A program made the translations under genes and the position numbers. The notes beneath the pieces were generated by a model. The model had not been told where the DNA came from. It worked only from the letters and a program-made list of their open reading frames with translations, and did no database searches. Below, piece after piece: positions 11,517 to 21,614 of a stretch of DNA of 64,000 nucleotides. Position 1 is the first letter of the stretch; each line of letters opens with the position of its first letter. This stretch comes from Lathyrus oleraceus (taxonomy: Eukaryota; Streptophyta; Magnoliopsida; Fabales; Fabaceae), in contig NC_066585.1 in the NCBI RefSeq assembly GCF_024323335.1, positions 531,106,582-531,170,581 on the forward strand, given 5' to 3'.

Positions 11517-11955
11517 TTATACGAAGTATTTTTTAACTGCGTCCGCATTCACGGGGATAGAAAATCCTCGCCATCCATGGTCATCAGCAACAAGGCTCTG
11601 TCGGAGAAAACCCTTTTGACCATGCTGGGGATTCTTGATTGGGTGTCCATTTGCCCCACGATCGTCTTGAGGAGGAAGGATCCTTTTCAGCACCATATCA
11701 CCTACGTGATACCCGAGGTCGCACCTTTCGGTCAAAAGCAAGCTTCATCCTTTGCTGGTACAACTGCCCATGACAGATGGCTACCAACCTCTTTTTCTCA
11801 ATCAGGCTCAGCTCCTCATACCGAGTCCTTACCCATTCAGCCTCTTGCAATTTCACGTCCATCAGGACTCTCAAAGAGGGAATTTGAACCTCAACCGGTA
11901 GCACGGCTTCCATTCCATATACTAACGAGAAAGGACTTTGCCCCAGTAGGCGCAC
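11517..11955 (-). pseudogene. Ogre-B integrase C-terminal remnant
   Basis: The remnant keeps the region after the DDE catalytic core: FSLVYGMEAVLPVEV, then RYEELSLIEKKRL and HGQLYQQRM, ending in NADAVKKYF and a TAA stop. The same order is seen in Ogre-D (SLVYGMEVVLPVEVEIPSL to the stop at 39847). The zinc finger and all three catalytic acidic residues are gone. A frameshift lies near 11700. It is joined directly to an RNase H fragment through a large deletion. It cannot encode an active integrase. Confidence 0.85.
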
Positions 11956-13440
11956 CGAGGTACAATACCCAGGATACAAGCTTCACACTTGCCCATACTG
12001 TCGGTGCATTCGAATGCTAACCTGGAAACGAAGGGAACATGGGATCCCTTCGGCGTAACCAAAGCACTAACTCGTCCACATTAACCCCATCAGACATCAG
12101 AATCCGTTCGGATTCAGGGTCCGGCCCCTCCTCCGGGATCGGTCACTCTCAATCTTTCGATTTGAGCACCTCGAGATGTCCTCATCCGGGAACTCAAACT
12201 TCCTTGGTTGATAATCCACCATGGGTTGCGGAGCGATGTAATCAGACAATACCCCTTTATTGCTTTCTGAGATTATACTGATCAATCAACATTCTTTTGC
12301 TCTTTCACAACCTGTCCGGCCAACACTGGCTCTTTCAGAAATCTACCTGATCAGATCCATCTCGAAATCCACAAAGTGGTATGAACCAGCATATACTGTC
12401 TCAGTCGGCGAGCAGCCTATGCCAAAGTACATCAAGTTTTCTCGAACAGTGAATGTATTGTTTCACAGTCGGTAAACTTTTTGCTAAGGTAAATTGCATG
12501 CTCTTTTCGACAAGACTCGTCATGCTGACCCAATACACCTCATAGACCCCTCGAGGGCCGTCAAGTACCAGATTAACAATTGCTCCTTGAATCAGAGGTT
12601 CTTGCAACTTACTCTTTCATTTTTCAATGCCCCTTGGCAATCATTATTTCACCTGACCGTTTGATCTCTTTTTTTTTTCAACAGCTTGAGTATAGGTTCA
12701 CACGTGGCTGTTAGAGGAGATGTGAACCATGACATGTAGGTTCAATCTACCTAATAGACCACGAACCTCTTTTTCTGTTTTCGGTTCAGGCATTTCTTGT
12801 TTTTCTTTTTTTTTTTTTTTTTTAGCAGGATCAACCTCGATTCCTCTCTTACAATGAACCCCATCAGCTTACCGGCCTGCACTCTGATAGTGCACTTGTC
12901 TGAATTCAACCTCCGTTTAAATTGTCTTAACCGATCAAACGACTTGCCCCGGTCTGCCAGATGCCCCTCTTCTGCTGGGGACCTTGCTATTATGTCATCA
13001 CCATAGCATTTGATTCCATGATGAATCATATCATGAAACAAAGTCACTCTGATACGTGGCACCGACATTCTGCTTCTCCAAAGGACAGTCTCCTCTCCAT
13101 GGTAGCTTGTGCACTACGACACCGGTATCCGACCCTGGCGTATCCTGACACGACCAGGTGAAGGTGTCCACATGCTCTTTTAACAGGGCTACCATTCTGC
13201 TCTCGACTTGCCTCTGAAGCGGCCTCAATTTTCATTTCCTTTCTGACCTTGGCAGTGTACCGGTTAACAATCTCAACTCGCTCTTCCTGCGGCTGAATCA
13301 CCTTCTCCTCTTGTTTCAACAACCTGGTTAATTCCAGCAGATCACAATCTTCTTCGCCTTATTCTTCGGCATGATAGATCGGATTGTCGAAGTCATATGA
13401 GGTATAACCGAATCGTTATCAATGAGATCCGGAGAATTAC
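11956..13440 (-). pseudogene. Ogre-B reverse transcriptase/RNase H remnants
   Basis: Order on the minus strand: an N-terminal RT linker (KQEEKVIQPQEE); a deletion that removes about 110 residues including the YRDLN motif and joins a KQ..-like start to ATYQ; the palm segment with YGDD in place of the family YVDD; the first RNase H piece (near 12600-12400); connection VLSDYIAPQPMVDYQP (12285-12200); a second RNase H scrap (SDGVNV, then CEACILGI near 11970) fused to integrase. Frame changes and stops interrupt it throughout. A poly(A) run replaces about five codons near 12805-12825. It is non-functional. Compared with Ogre-C pol it has lost more than half of the sequence. Confidence 0.85.
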
Positions 13441-13698
13441 TTTTCGAAGTCGGAACGAGACAAATCAAAAAGGGGGAAAAATGAAAACAAACATTGCCAT
13501 TTTTATTTGTTTTTATTTTTAAACTGTAAAAATAAATGAAAAACAGGGAACACCGCTTTTTATTGAAAAACATCCATTCATTAATGATGCAGAAATGTTG
13601 CAAAATGAAACATGAGGTGGCCCTTACAATGAACCATTACGTGTCGGGCAACACGTATGGCTTTCGTGCAAATAAAACTGAAAACAAGAAATATTACT
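13441..13698 (-). other. Decayed pro-RT intron of Ogre-B
   Basis: This is homologous to the 24544-24791 intron of Ogre-C: both contain CGTAATGGTTCATTGTA, a TTAATGA-rich middle and an A/T-rich end with GGCAATGTTT. The 5' splice site AGAGTAAT is kept near 13698. At the 3' end the CAG expected before AAGT has become CGA, so the acceptor looks lost. The element has little pol left to express. Confidence 0.6.
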
Positions 13699-13728
13699 CT
13701 TCCGGATGAGTGACAGTGATGATCTTTT

Positions 13729-15383
13729 TTAGGCCTTCCAGTTCTGGACTTCCATCCCTGGTATGCACGGCTTTATCCAACCCTCAAATTCACAGTCACT
13801 GTCAGTCTTTTCACCTACTGCGACGGCGTGGTCCGACTCTTCAGCAATTACACTCACCATCGCCTGACCATGCGCCGACATGGGATTAGCATTAACATTC
13901 GGTGATGGTGCAAAATTGATGGCCTTGGAGTCTACCAGATCCTGGACAACATTCTTGAATGCTCTACAGCCCTCAATGTTATGCCCTGGTGTACCAGAAT
14001 GGAATTCACACTGGGCGTTCTCGTCATAGTTAGGAGGCCTCTGATCTGACCTCAACGGAGCCATCGTCCTCGGCTGAACCAACCCAAGATCCATCAACTT
14101 CTTAAACAGAACAGCATATGTCACGGGTGGCCTGTCAAAATGGCGATCAATCCCTTTTCCTCTCACTTGATACCCGGCTCTCTGTTGAGGTGGCTGACGT
14201 TGTTGTCGTACTGACTGATTTCCAGCAGGGGTAGTTACCGCAGCAGTGTGCTGGTAGTAACGATCCCTACCGTGTCCTCTCTGGGCATACACAGCACTTG
14301 ATTCACCCTCATTCTTGCGCTGACCGTTCCCAAATGGCTTCTTTACTCCAGATGACGGAGCATTACCTTGTATTTTCCCCATCTTCAGCCAGCTTTCAAT
14401 TCTCTCCCCTGCCACCACAATATCAGCAAAGTTGGTAACCGGGCATCCAACCATTCTCTCAGCGAAAACCCCTTGCAGGGTACCCATGAATAGATCAGAC
14501 ATCTCCCGATCCACCAGCGGAGGTTGAACTCTGGCAGCCAACTCCCTCCACCTTTGCGCGTACTCTTTAAACCCTTCACTTGACTTCTGAGACATACCCT
14601 GCAGTTGGGTACGACTAGGAGCCATATCAGCGTTAAACTGGTATTGTTTAAAAAACGCATCCCCAAGATCTTGCCAGCTCTTGATGTCAGCAGACTTCAG
14701 CTTGGTGTACCACTCCAGGGATCCTCCGGACAGACTGTCCTGGAAGAAGTACATCTAGAGCTTCTGATCTGTTGTGTATGCAGAGATCTTTCGGACAAAG
14801 GCTTGAAGGTGAGTTTCTGGGCAGGAACTTCCATTATATTTGTCAAATGAGGGCGCTTTAAACTTCTGTGGGATCACAATCCCCTCGACCAGCCCCATGT
14901 TGGACATGTTGACAAATCCCGGAGTAGCGTGGCTTTCCAGAGCCCTGATCTTTTCAGCCAGCAACTGAATTTCTTTGCTTTGTGGTTGGACACCATATTG
15001 ACCGAATGGCTCATTGTGCATGGAGAACTGATCAGCTTCTCGGTCCTCTCTCTGTCATCATCAACTCCAAAGAATGGAGGAAACAGGCTATCCTTCAGAT
15101 TAGGACCCATCGGACCAGGCTGACCACCTATGGCAGCACCAAAACCATTAGCAATATTGGTCACCACAAGCACAGTTGTTCTCTTGCCACCATCTCTAGA
15201 ACCACCCAGCCCCTGGTTGGAGACACCATCCAGGTTCACACCACTATTTGCTGCTGAAGCCCGCTCGAGCTTCTCAACTTTGTCGGCCAAAGCTTTCTGA
15301 CCAACTGCAAAACCTTGCATGATGTTGATCAGTTCGCTCATCTTATCCTTCAGCTCGAGAATATCGGTATTTGGGAGATCCAT
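13729..15383 (-). pseudogene. gag: Ogre-B gag with the protease deleted
   Basis: Gag begins near 15383 (MDLPNTDILELKDK). A frameshift near 15040 moves it to the frame of MHNEPFGQYG, and a TAG at 14755-14757 replaces the Trp of KLWMYFF. The 341-residue frame 14754-13729 holds the gag core (YFFQDSLSGGSLEWY, QRWRELAARVQPP) and a zinc-knuckle-like CX2HX5HX4C (CEFHSGTPGHNIEGC). It then jumps directly to the acidic end of the gag-pro polyprotein (DSDCEFEGW), so the DTGSS protease has been cut out in frame. The trimmed gag could in principle have been packaged by an intact partner, but the frameshift and stop would now prevent full-length gag. Confidence 0.85.
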
Positions 15384-16648
15384 AAGTCTGGGAGTATTGC
15401 GTCTGGTGAAGTATCTGTGAGGACGTGTTGAATGCAAAGGTACGACTCTGCGAGCACGGGCAATGATTCCTGAAACAATCAAGCACGTTAGAACTGATAC
15501 CTGCAAAACAGCAAACAGGTTAATGTGCATGAATGCAACGTCTATCCATATGAGGAAGCTTCTGTCTTTTGATCCTGGTTTCATCGAGACAGATAATATT
15601 TTGACATCCACATTCTGAATTTCAAGATGTCTCTCAACCAGATTCTTAATCAGTAATACTCCCCATATGGCTAGGCATAGGTTAGGTGCAGATGAATGCA
15701 AAATGTGGATGATGCTGATGCGTGAATGCAACGCACTGTGCCATCCTCCAAGTCATCTGATCATCTGTTGCACTGAAACCTGATCTCTGAACCGATCACC
15801 ACCATCTGAAGGAATATGTAACCACAAATCCGACTTGGGGGTTCCGAAATAAACGGAACTGAAAGATACATCACCATCATCACCAGAGATTCACTGAGCA
15901 GATAACCACAACAATCTCTGAATCGGCCCGGGAATCCTGAAATAAACGGATCCCCACTGATAAATAACACGGACAACACTCCGGCGTCTCGGAAATAAAC
16001 GGCCATAAATCCGACTTATAAATAGGACTCTGATCCACGGAACCATTAGTCACCATCAAAGTCACCATCTGAACATGCATCTGTAAGAATCACCCTCCCC
16101 TCACAGGTAAATTCTAATTAGGTCATCCTAAGGCGGATAATAGTCTCGACAATCGGGCAGAGATACTCAACGGGTTTGCCCTTTCGGGTGTGCCATTGTA
16201 GCTCTCTTAAGATCGTCTAAACCAAAGATCCGGGAAATGATCGGTCACCAGAGTCAATAGTTCAGATGAAGTGACACAACCAAAGTGGATACTCCACAGA
16301 GGAAGAGCACTATCAAATGAACCTCGTCCGGCTTGTGGTACATCACATTGCCAAGCACATGTTGACCTAACATGAAGGAGGCAACATGAGACCACACTAA
16401 TCCTAGGTGTATACTCGGGCCTGGGTTTTAGCCCCACTCAGAACACCCACCCCAAAACAAAGGAACCACTTGCACAGAGGACGGCAACATGACAGTATGA
16501 TGCATGCAAATATTTATGCAAATATATACACAGTCAGAATAATAAATGCAATAAATAAAGCGGCACAAGCAACCTAAACCCTATCCTAGAACGCTAGGAT
16601 AGACTCGCTTAGGGAAGATGGACCAGCACAGGTCAACATCTATAAAAG
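15384..16648 (-). other. Ogre-B untranslated leader, no ORF1
   Basis: About 1.27 kb separates the primer site from gag. No trace of ORF1 is visible, although Ogre-C and Ogre-D have one between leader and gag. It contains several copies of GAAATAAACGG (15847-16000) and one CCC-GAAA-GGG hairpin in sense orientation near 16178-16190. Otherwise I see nothing recognisable. Confidence 0.6.
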
Positions 16649-16666
16649 TCCCCAGCAGAGTCGCCA
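16649..16666 (-). other. Primer-binding site of Ogre-B
   Basis: The minus strand reads TGGCGACTCTGCTGGGGA two bases after the LTR end. The sequence is identical in Ogre-C (30971-30988) and Ogre-D (49296-49313). It matches the tRNA-Arg-type primer site reported for Ogre elements. Confidence 0.9.
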
Positions 16667-16856
16667 GCTGTCGCGTCCGCGAAAAACAACCGGCGGGCTG
16701 AAACAAAACAACACAGAGTCGCCACCGTGCGTTATTTATCCCAAAAGAGGGAAAGGAAACGCTCAGAGTAAACCTAGGAAAAGCATGGTCTCGCGACCAA
16801 AGAGAAAGGGTACGGGAGTCGGTTACGCAAGGGGAAGGTATTAGCACCCCTCACGT

Positions 16857-16872
16857 CCGTCGTACTCGACGG
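16857..16872 (-). other. Conserved U5 hairpin (Ogre-B)
   Basis: A perfect CCGTCG/CGACGG stem with an AGTA loop lies 188 nt from the LTR end. It is adjacent to the shared block reading GGAAGGTATTAGCACCCC on the plus strand. Confidence 0.65.
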
Positions 16873-19800
16873 GATCCACGCTCTAAAAGAAAGAAAAGGT
16901 TGCTAAAACAAACATCACACACACACACACACCGAAGACAACACAGGTGGGGTTAAGAGGAAGAGGGCTCGCTAGGATATCGCATCCTATGCCTACGTAT
17001 CTCGTCTGGAACGAGAATCAGAGCTGCCGTAGTTCGGCTCACGCACGCCAAACAAGCAAACACAAACACAGGCAAACATGGAGCCTGAATGCCAATCACT
17101 GGACTTACATCAGCATCCGAACCAAAACACACACAAGAAGGCAAACCTGGAACCCGAATGCCAATCGCTGGGCTTACATCGGCATCCGAACCAAAACACA
17201 CGCACACTGGAACCTGAATGCCACTCGATGGACTTACATCAGCTTCCAAGCACACAACAACCAACAAGTTAATAGGGAGTCGGGAACTCGAGCCTATAAC
17301 TGTCAAGCACACACATAAAAAGAAAGAAAAGTTCCCGGAGAGACCTCGCACGGTCTCCTGCCTACGTACCTCATCTGGTATGAGGATCAGGGCGACGTAG
17401 TTCCCCTGAACGGGAAAGAAATTCTAGCCAGAAACCAAGGGGAGACACACTACCAGGGAGCTATACTCGAGCCTAGTGTTATCATGCATCATTGTCCTAT
17501 GTTGTGGTTTCTATCTACTCGCACAACAGCAAGCTAATCCTAACCAGGAAAAACAAGCATGCAAGCATCAATCAAAATAAAACAAACATTCACATAGCAC
17601 ACACTATATCCAGTCAAGTGAGGCTCAAACAAAGGTGGACTGCCGAGGCAAGTCATCTGTACAAGGGTAGTGTTCGCTCTTAACCCTGACATTGAGAGTC
17701 AGGGTGAAGCAGATGAAAGGTGAGTGAAGATTAGACTTCACAGCTCTTATCCCTGGCCAGGGAGAGCTTCAGACAAAGGAGCGTGGGTTCAGAAAGGAGG
17801 AACCCTTCTACGCTCAAGACTCTGACTCGACTGTACAAATGTACAAGATCTTGGGTTAATGTCCCAATGCATCAACACAGTGGTGTGAGCAGAGGGACGA
17901 CTCAACAGAATAGCGGGGGATGGATTGCACATCCCTTGGGTTCCGCCAATTGCCTCATAGAGGTCTTTACCTGCTTGGGGACAAAGTTAAACAATCACAA
18001 ACATCGCCTCTTAAGGAGGACTTCAGACAGTTGCCTGGCCAAGTAACAGGCCAGGTCTTCCAGACTACATGGAGACAAGAGAGTCTACCTCAACTGGTTT
18101 ATACAACCAAGCAGCAGCACAACAAGTTCTTAAAGAACTAAAGCGACTATGGTACCTGAAATCAATCTAGCACAGTCAGTATTCAAGTCACACAGTCAAA
18201 ACAGACAACACAAGAATTAACAGACAATGTACAAAAACAATGCAATGTGCAAAGCACAATCAACTCAAGTGAGCCAAGCATCCTACAAAACACACAAGTT
18301 AGTTTACAACAAGCAACCAAACTCAATTTAATCAACTTGCATTATTCTCCTTAAAGCATTTGCATCTCAACCTGAAACACAATTCAAAAGTGAGAAACAA
18401 GACCACTAGGACAAGCCTAGGGTCCAAAGGAGATGAAAAAATCAAAACAGCAAGTGAAAATGATCCAAAATCACAATTAATCCATTTAGAAACAAATGCA
18501 ATTGGTCCCATGCTCATATCATTCACCATTATCATTTCATGCACAAAATAGCATCAAACATGCAATTTGCAACTTCAAAAGACCAAACAAAAAGATCTCA
18601 ATCAAATCAATATCAAAACAATTCAATAAATTCCATAAAAATTCAAGTCTAAACAGAACATATTCAATGAGTAGCATATAAAATTTCAGCTCATTTGGAT
18701 TAATGGAAGTATGGAAATTAAATTCCTAAAGTTCAGACAAGTTCAAGCAAGCCAACACATGGTATCCAAACAATCATCAACTTCCAATAATCATAAAACA
18801 GTGACAATTCATGATAAATGAATGGGATCAAAACCAAAATGACCTATAATGTTTCTACAATCCACACGTCAAATTTCACACTCATACAATCAATGATCAG
18901 AATTTCACAAGCAAAATGGCAACATGTGTCACAAACAAATCACAAAATGACCAAACAGAGGAGAAAATTCCAATCAATTAGGAAATACCATCAATAAATC
19001 CAGAAAAATTCACATGTTATCTCAACATACATATGCTCAATCATGCAAAAAATTGGCTCAATTCAACATCCCTAAGCAAGGAAAATAAAATTATGAAGTT
19101 CATCAAGCTTGGTGTGACACAAATTGTCACACCTCTATTAAAAAATTCATATCTCATCAACCAGGGATCCAAAATTTACAAACTCTACATCAAAATCACC
19201 ATCAAAGTGTCCAGAATATGCACAAAATATTTCATCCATTTCTTTGAAAGAATCATCATTTTATGAAAGATATGGCAAAGCATGTACCAATGTGACACTA
19301 CCAAGCAAACCCTAGGCATTTTAATTTTTTACACGTGCACAAAAATCACAAAAATCATGATTAAATTCTACACATTATAAGGAGCATGGTGAAAAAAACC
19401 TCATAAATTTTGGACAAAGGATGAATTATTTATGAATTTTCTAAGGATCAGGTAATCAAAAATGGAATTGAAATGACAAAAGAAAAAGAAATGAGAAATC
19501 AAATGGAATAATGGCAAAACTGTAATATTTAAATGCAAGCACAAAACGGCGCCGTTTCAATTAGAAGCCATGGCGCGTTCCTATTGGCTCTGAGGCGCGC
19601 CAAACACTTATTCAAATCAGGAAATGGAAATTATGGATCAAACATGCTTTTGAACACGTTCTTGAACAAGAACCATTCCAGAAAATCCAGAAAATGGTGA
19701 TGAACATTTCTTCACCAAAATGAGCAAAAACTCTATATCATTAGAACCGTCCTTCAACAAGGATCAAGGATATGTAATCAATTTAACCTAACTCTAAGCA

Positions 19801-20352
19801 TAGCAACAGGATCGAACGATTTAAGTTTGCACATGAAAACTTCAAAGCACGATTTCTCACACTACACTCAACCAAATCACAAAACCACAAGCATCATGTT
19901 ACTCTACGTTGAAAGACCTTCACAAGCCATATGATAGTTTACTCAATTAAGGTATTCGAAAAAATACCTTATGGATGAAGCAGCTGTTGATCTTGATGTT
20001 TCCACGCGTGCAAAGGTGAAACAGATGGAGATTGTTGATGAGGAAGGTGAATGGAGAAGCTAGCTTAACTCGATGATGCTCCAAATGCTTGAATCTTCAC
20101 TTTGCCATTGATGACCTTGCTTTGGACAGTCGTGATTCTTGAAGTTTTGCCAAGATTTCGATCCAAACAGTTCTTCCTCAAGGTTTATGGAGAGTGAATC
20201 CAACAAGAATCATCCAAATTGATGAAGAATTGGTGAAGAAATGTTGAAAAATGTGTGTGTAGATTTTGGAGAATTTGAGAGAATTTGATGAAAAAGTTTG
20301 TTGCAATCTTGGAGAATGTGATTGTGATCACCAATTCTGTTATGATTAACAA

Positions 20353-20358
20353 TATATA
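20353..20358 (-). promoter_or_regulatory. Candidate TATA box of the Ogre-B 5' LTR
   Basis: TATATA on the minus strand lies about 1.26 kb from the LTR start, the same as in the 3' LTR. This copy would drive the element transcript. Motif and position only. Confidence 0.35.
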
Positions 20359-21252
20359 CCATCTCCTTAATCCATCTCTTAATCATAATTAACAAAATTG
20401 GATGAATTAGTGTTAATGTGATTTTAAGTGAAAGTCCAAAAATGACCTTTTCAAATTGGCAATGTAACAGTACCATGACAGTTCCAACAAGTCATATTTG
20501 CTATTTGGAGTGTGTTGGAAGTGGTTTCCTATGCATAGGCCTTGTAAATCTCAAATTCACATGTTCACACCAAAAATTCAAAAGAAGTCACTTGAAAAAT
20601 GACTTTTTGCCTTGACCATTTTTGATGAATTTTGATTATGCATCATGAAAGTACATGTGAAATGGGGTTTTCTCAAAGAAAGATCATCCATTTTGGACAT
20701 TCCATGTGAAAGTTATGCCACTTTGAATTTAAGCATTTTTGGAAAATAATTGGACCATATCTTGTCAACCATACATGGGAATTTCAAGTTCTTGGACTTT
20801 TTGGAAAGGTGAGAGCAAGATATACAACTTTCATGTTGAACAAAATTTCATTTGAAGCATTTTTGGACATATAATTTTGTGGTGAAAAACTTTCCATTTT
20901 TGGAAACTTCCATTACAAGTCACTTTCTATTTTTGGCAACTTTTTGTCTGACTTTATTTTCTTCATTCTTGATGTTTGAAATGTCAAATGAAACTTGTTT
21001 AGACATGAATGAAGTGTATCCAACTCTCTCCCACCTCCAAATCCATCAAATCAAGCACAGTTGACCACAGTTGACTTTTTTGATTGATAGATGAATTTGG
21101 CTATGCACTGATCAAGTTGAGCCTCAAACTCCTGATGAAATGGCTCAATGATGAACCCCTAGCTTCCATAAGCTCAAAATAATCACATTATGATCCCCAT
21201 ATCCATTGTAGACCCCATCTCCTTGCCATGCCCTGATTGGCCCAATACAACT

Positions 21253-21285
21253 GATTAGGGTTGACCAGTGGTCAAAACCCTAATC
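21253..21285. promoter_or_regulatory. W-box inverted repeat (5' LTR)
   Basis: This is identical to 8281-8313: a 15-bp stem carrying TTGACC on one arm and GGTCAA on the other, about 330 bp from the LTR start, in U3. Confidence 0.45.
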
Positions 21286-21614
21286 TCAAGGTATCTGATC
21301 AATCACTTGAATCCTCTGGATGATATCAAGACCATGACGATGATGATGTACCATTACAACCAAGATGAAGATCAATCTCCTTGAGAACCATGAAACCCTA
21401 ATTTGACACACCAACCTTCAGATGATTAGTGATCCAGTCCAATGAAACCCTAGGCTTGCATCTCCAACCTCTTATCTTCTGACCAAGACCTAGGAGGATG
21501 ATTTGCACAATGTAACCACATGATATGCAAATATGCTATGCCTAATGACTTAAGAAATGCAATGCAATATGTTAGTTAGTCCCAAGAGAGGAGGGCAAAT
21601 TTTGAGGTGTTACA

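Larger units (their letters stand above)
5344..21614 (-). mobile_element. Ogre-B, internally deleted Ogre element
   Basis: This is a minus-strand element with 5' LTR 16669-21614, primer site 16649-16666, an 8-kb inside and 3' LTR 5344-8642, which is cut by Ogre-A. The inside keeps a gag without protease, pieces of RT and RNase H, and only the C-terminal part of integrase. ORF1 is missing. By eye the LTRs differ at about 24 sites plus two small indels (2 nt and 1 nt) over 3.3 kb (about 99.3 percent identical), so the insertion is recent. A recent copy without enzymes points to a non-autonomous family moved by an intact relative. The element sits in the integrase gene of Ogre-C; the predicted target duplication is TAGAG on the minus strand. 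Confidence 0.85.
16669..21614 (-). mobile_element. Ogre-B 5' LTR, complete
   Basis: The LTR is 4946 bp and runs from TGTAACACC at 21614 to ...GCGACA at 16669 on the minus strand. Its outer 3.3 kb is 99.3 percent identical to the 3' LTR. Its outer end lies directly against the integrase codon GAG of Ogre-C (21615-21617). It contains the shared 60-69 bp repeats (17080-17250), the U5 hairpin and a TATA motif. The open frames inside it are not genes. Confidence 0.9.

Noticed and set aside
11280..12020. A 246-aa plus-strand frame
   Set aside because: It is antisense to integrase and RNase H remnants whose family motifs are clear on the minus strand.
16649..16666. A possible tRNA gene end (TCCCCAGCAGAGTCGCCA)
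   Set aside because: It is the reverse complement of the primer-binding site; no cloverleaf surrounds it.
21240..21300. AAACCCTAA words as telomere-type repeats
   Set aside because: Isolated single copies scattered through the LTRs; no tandem array.
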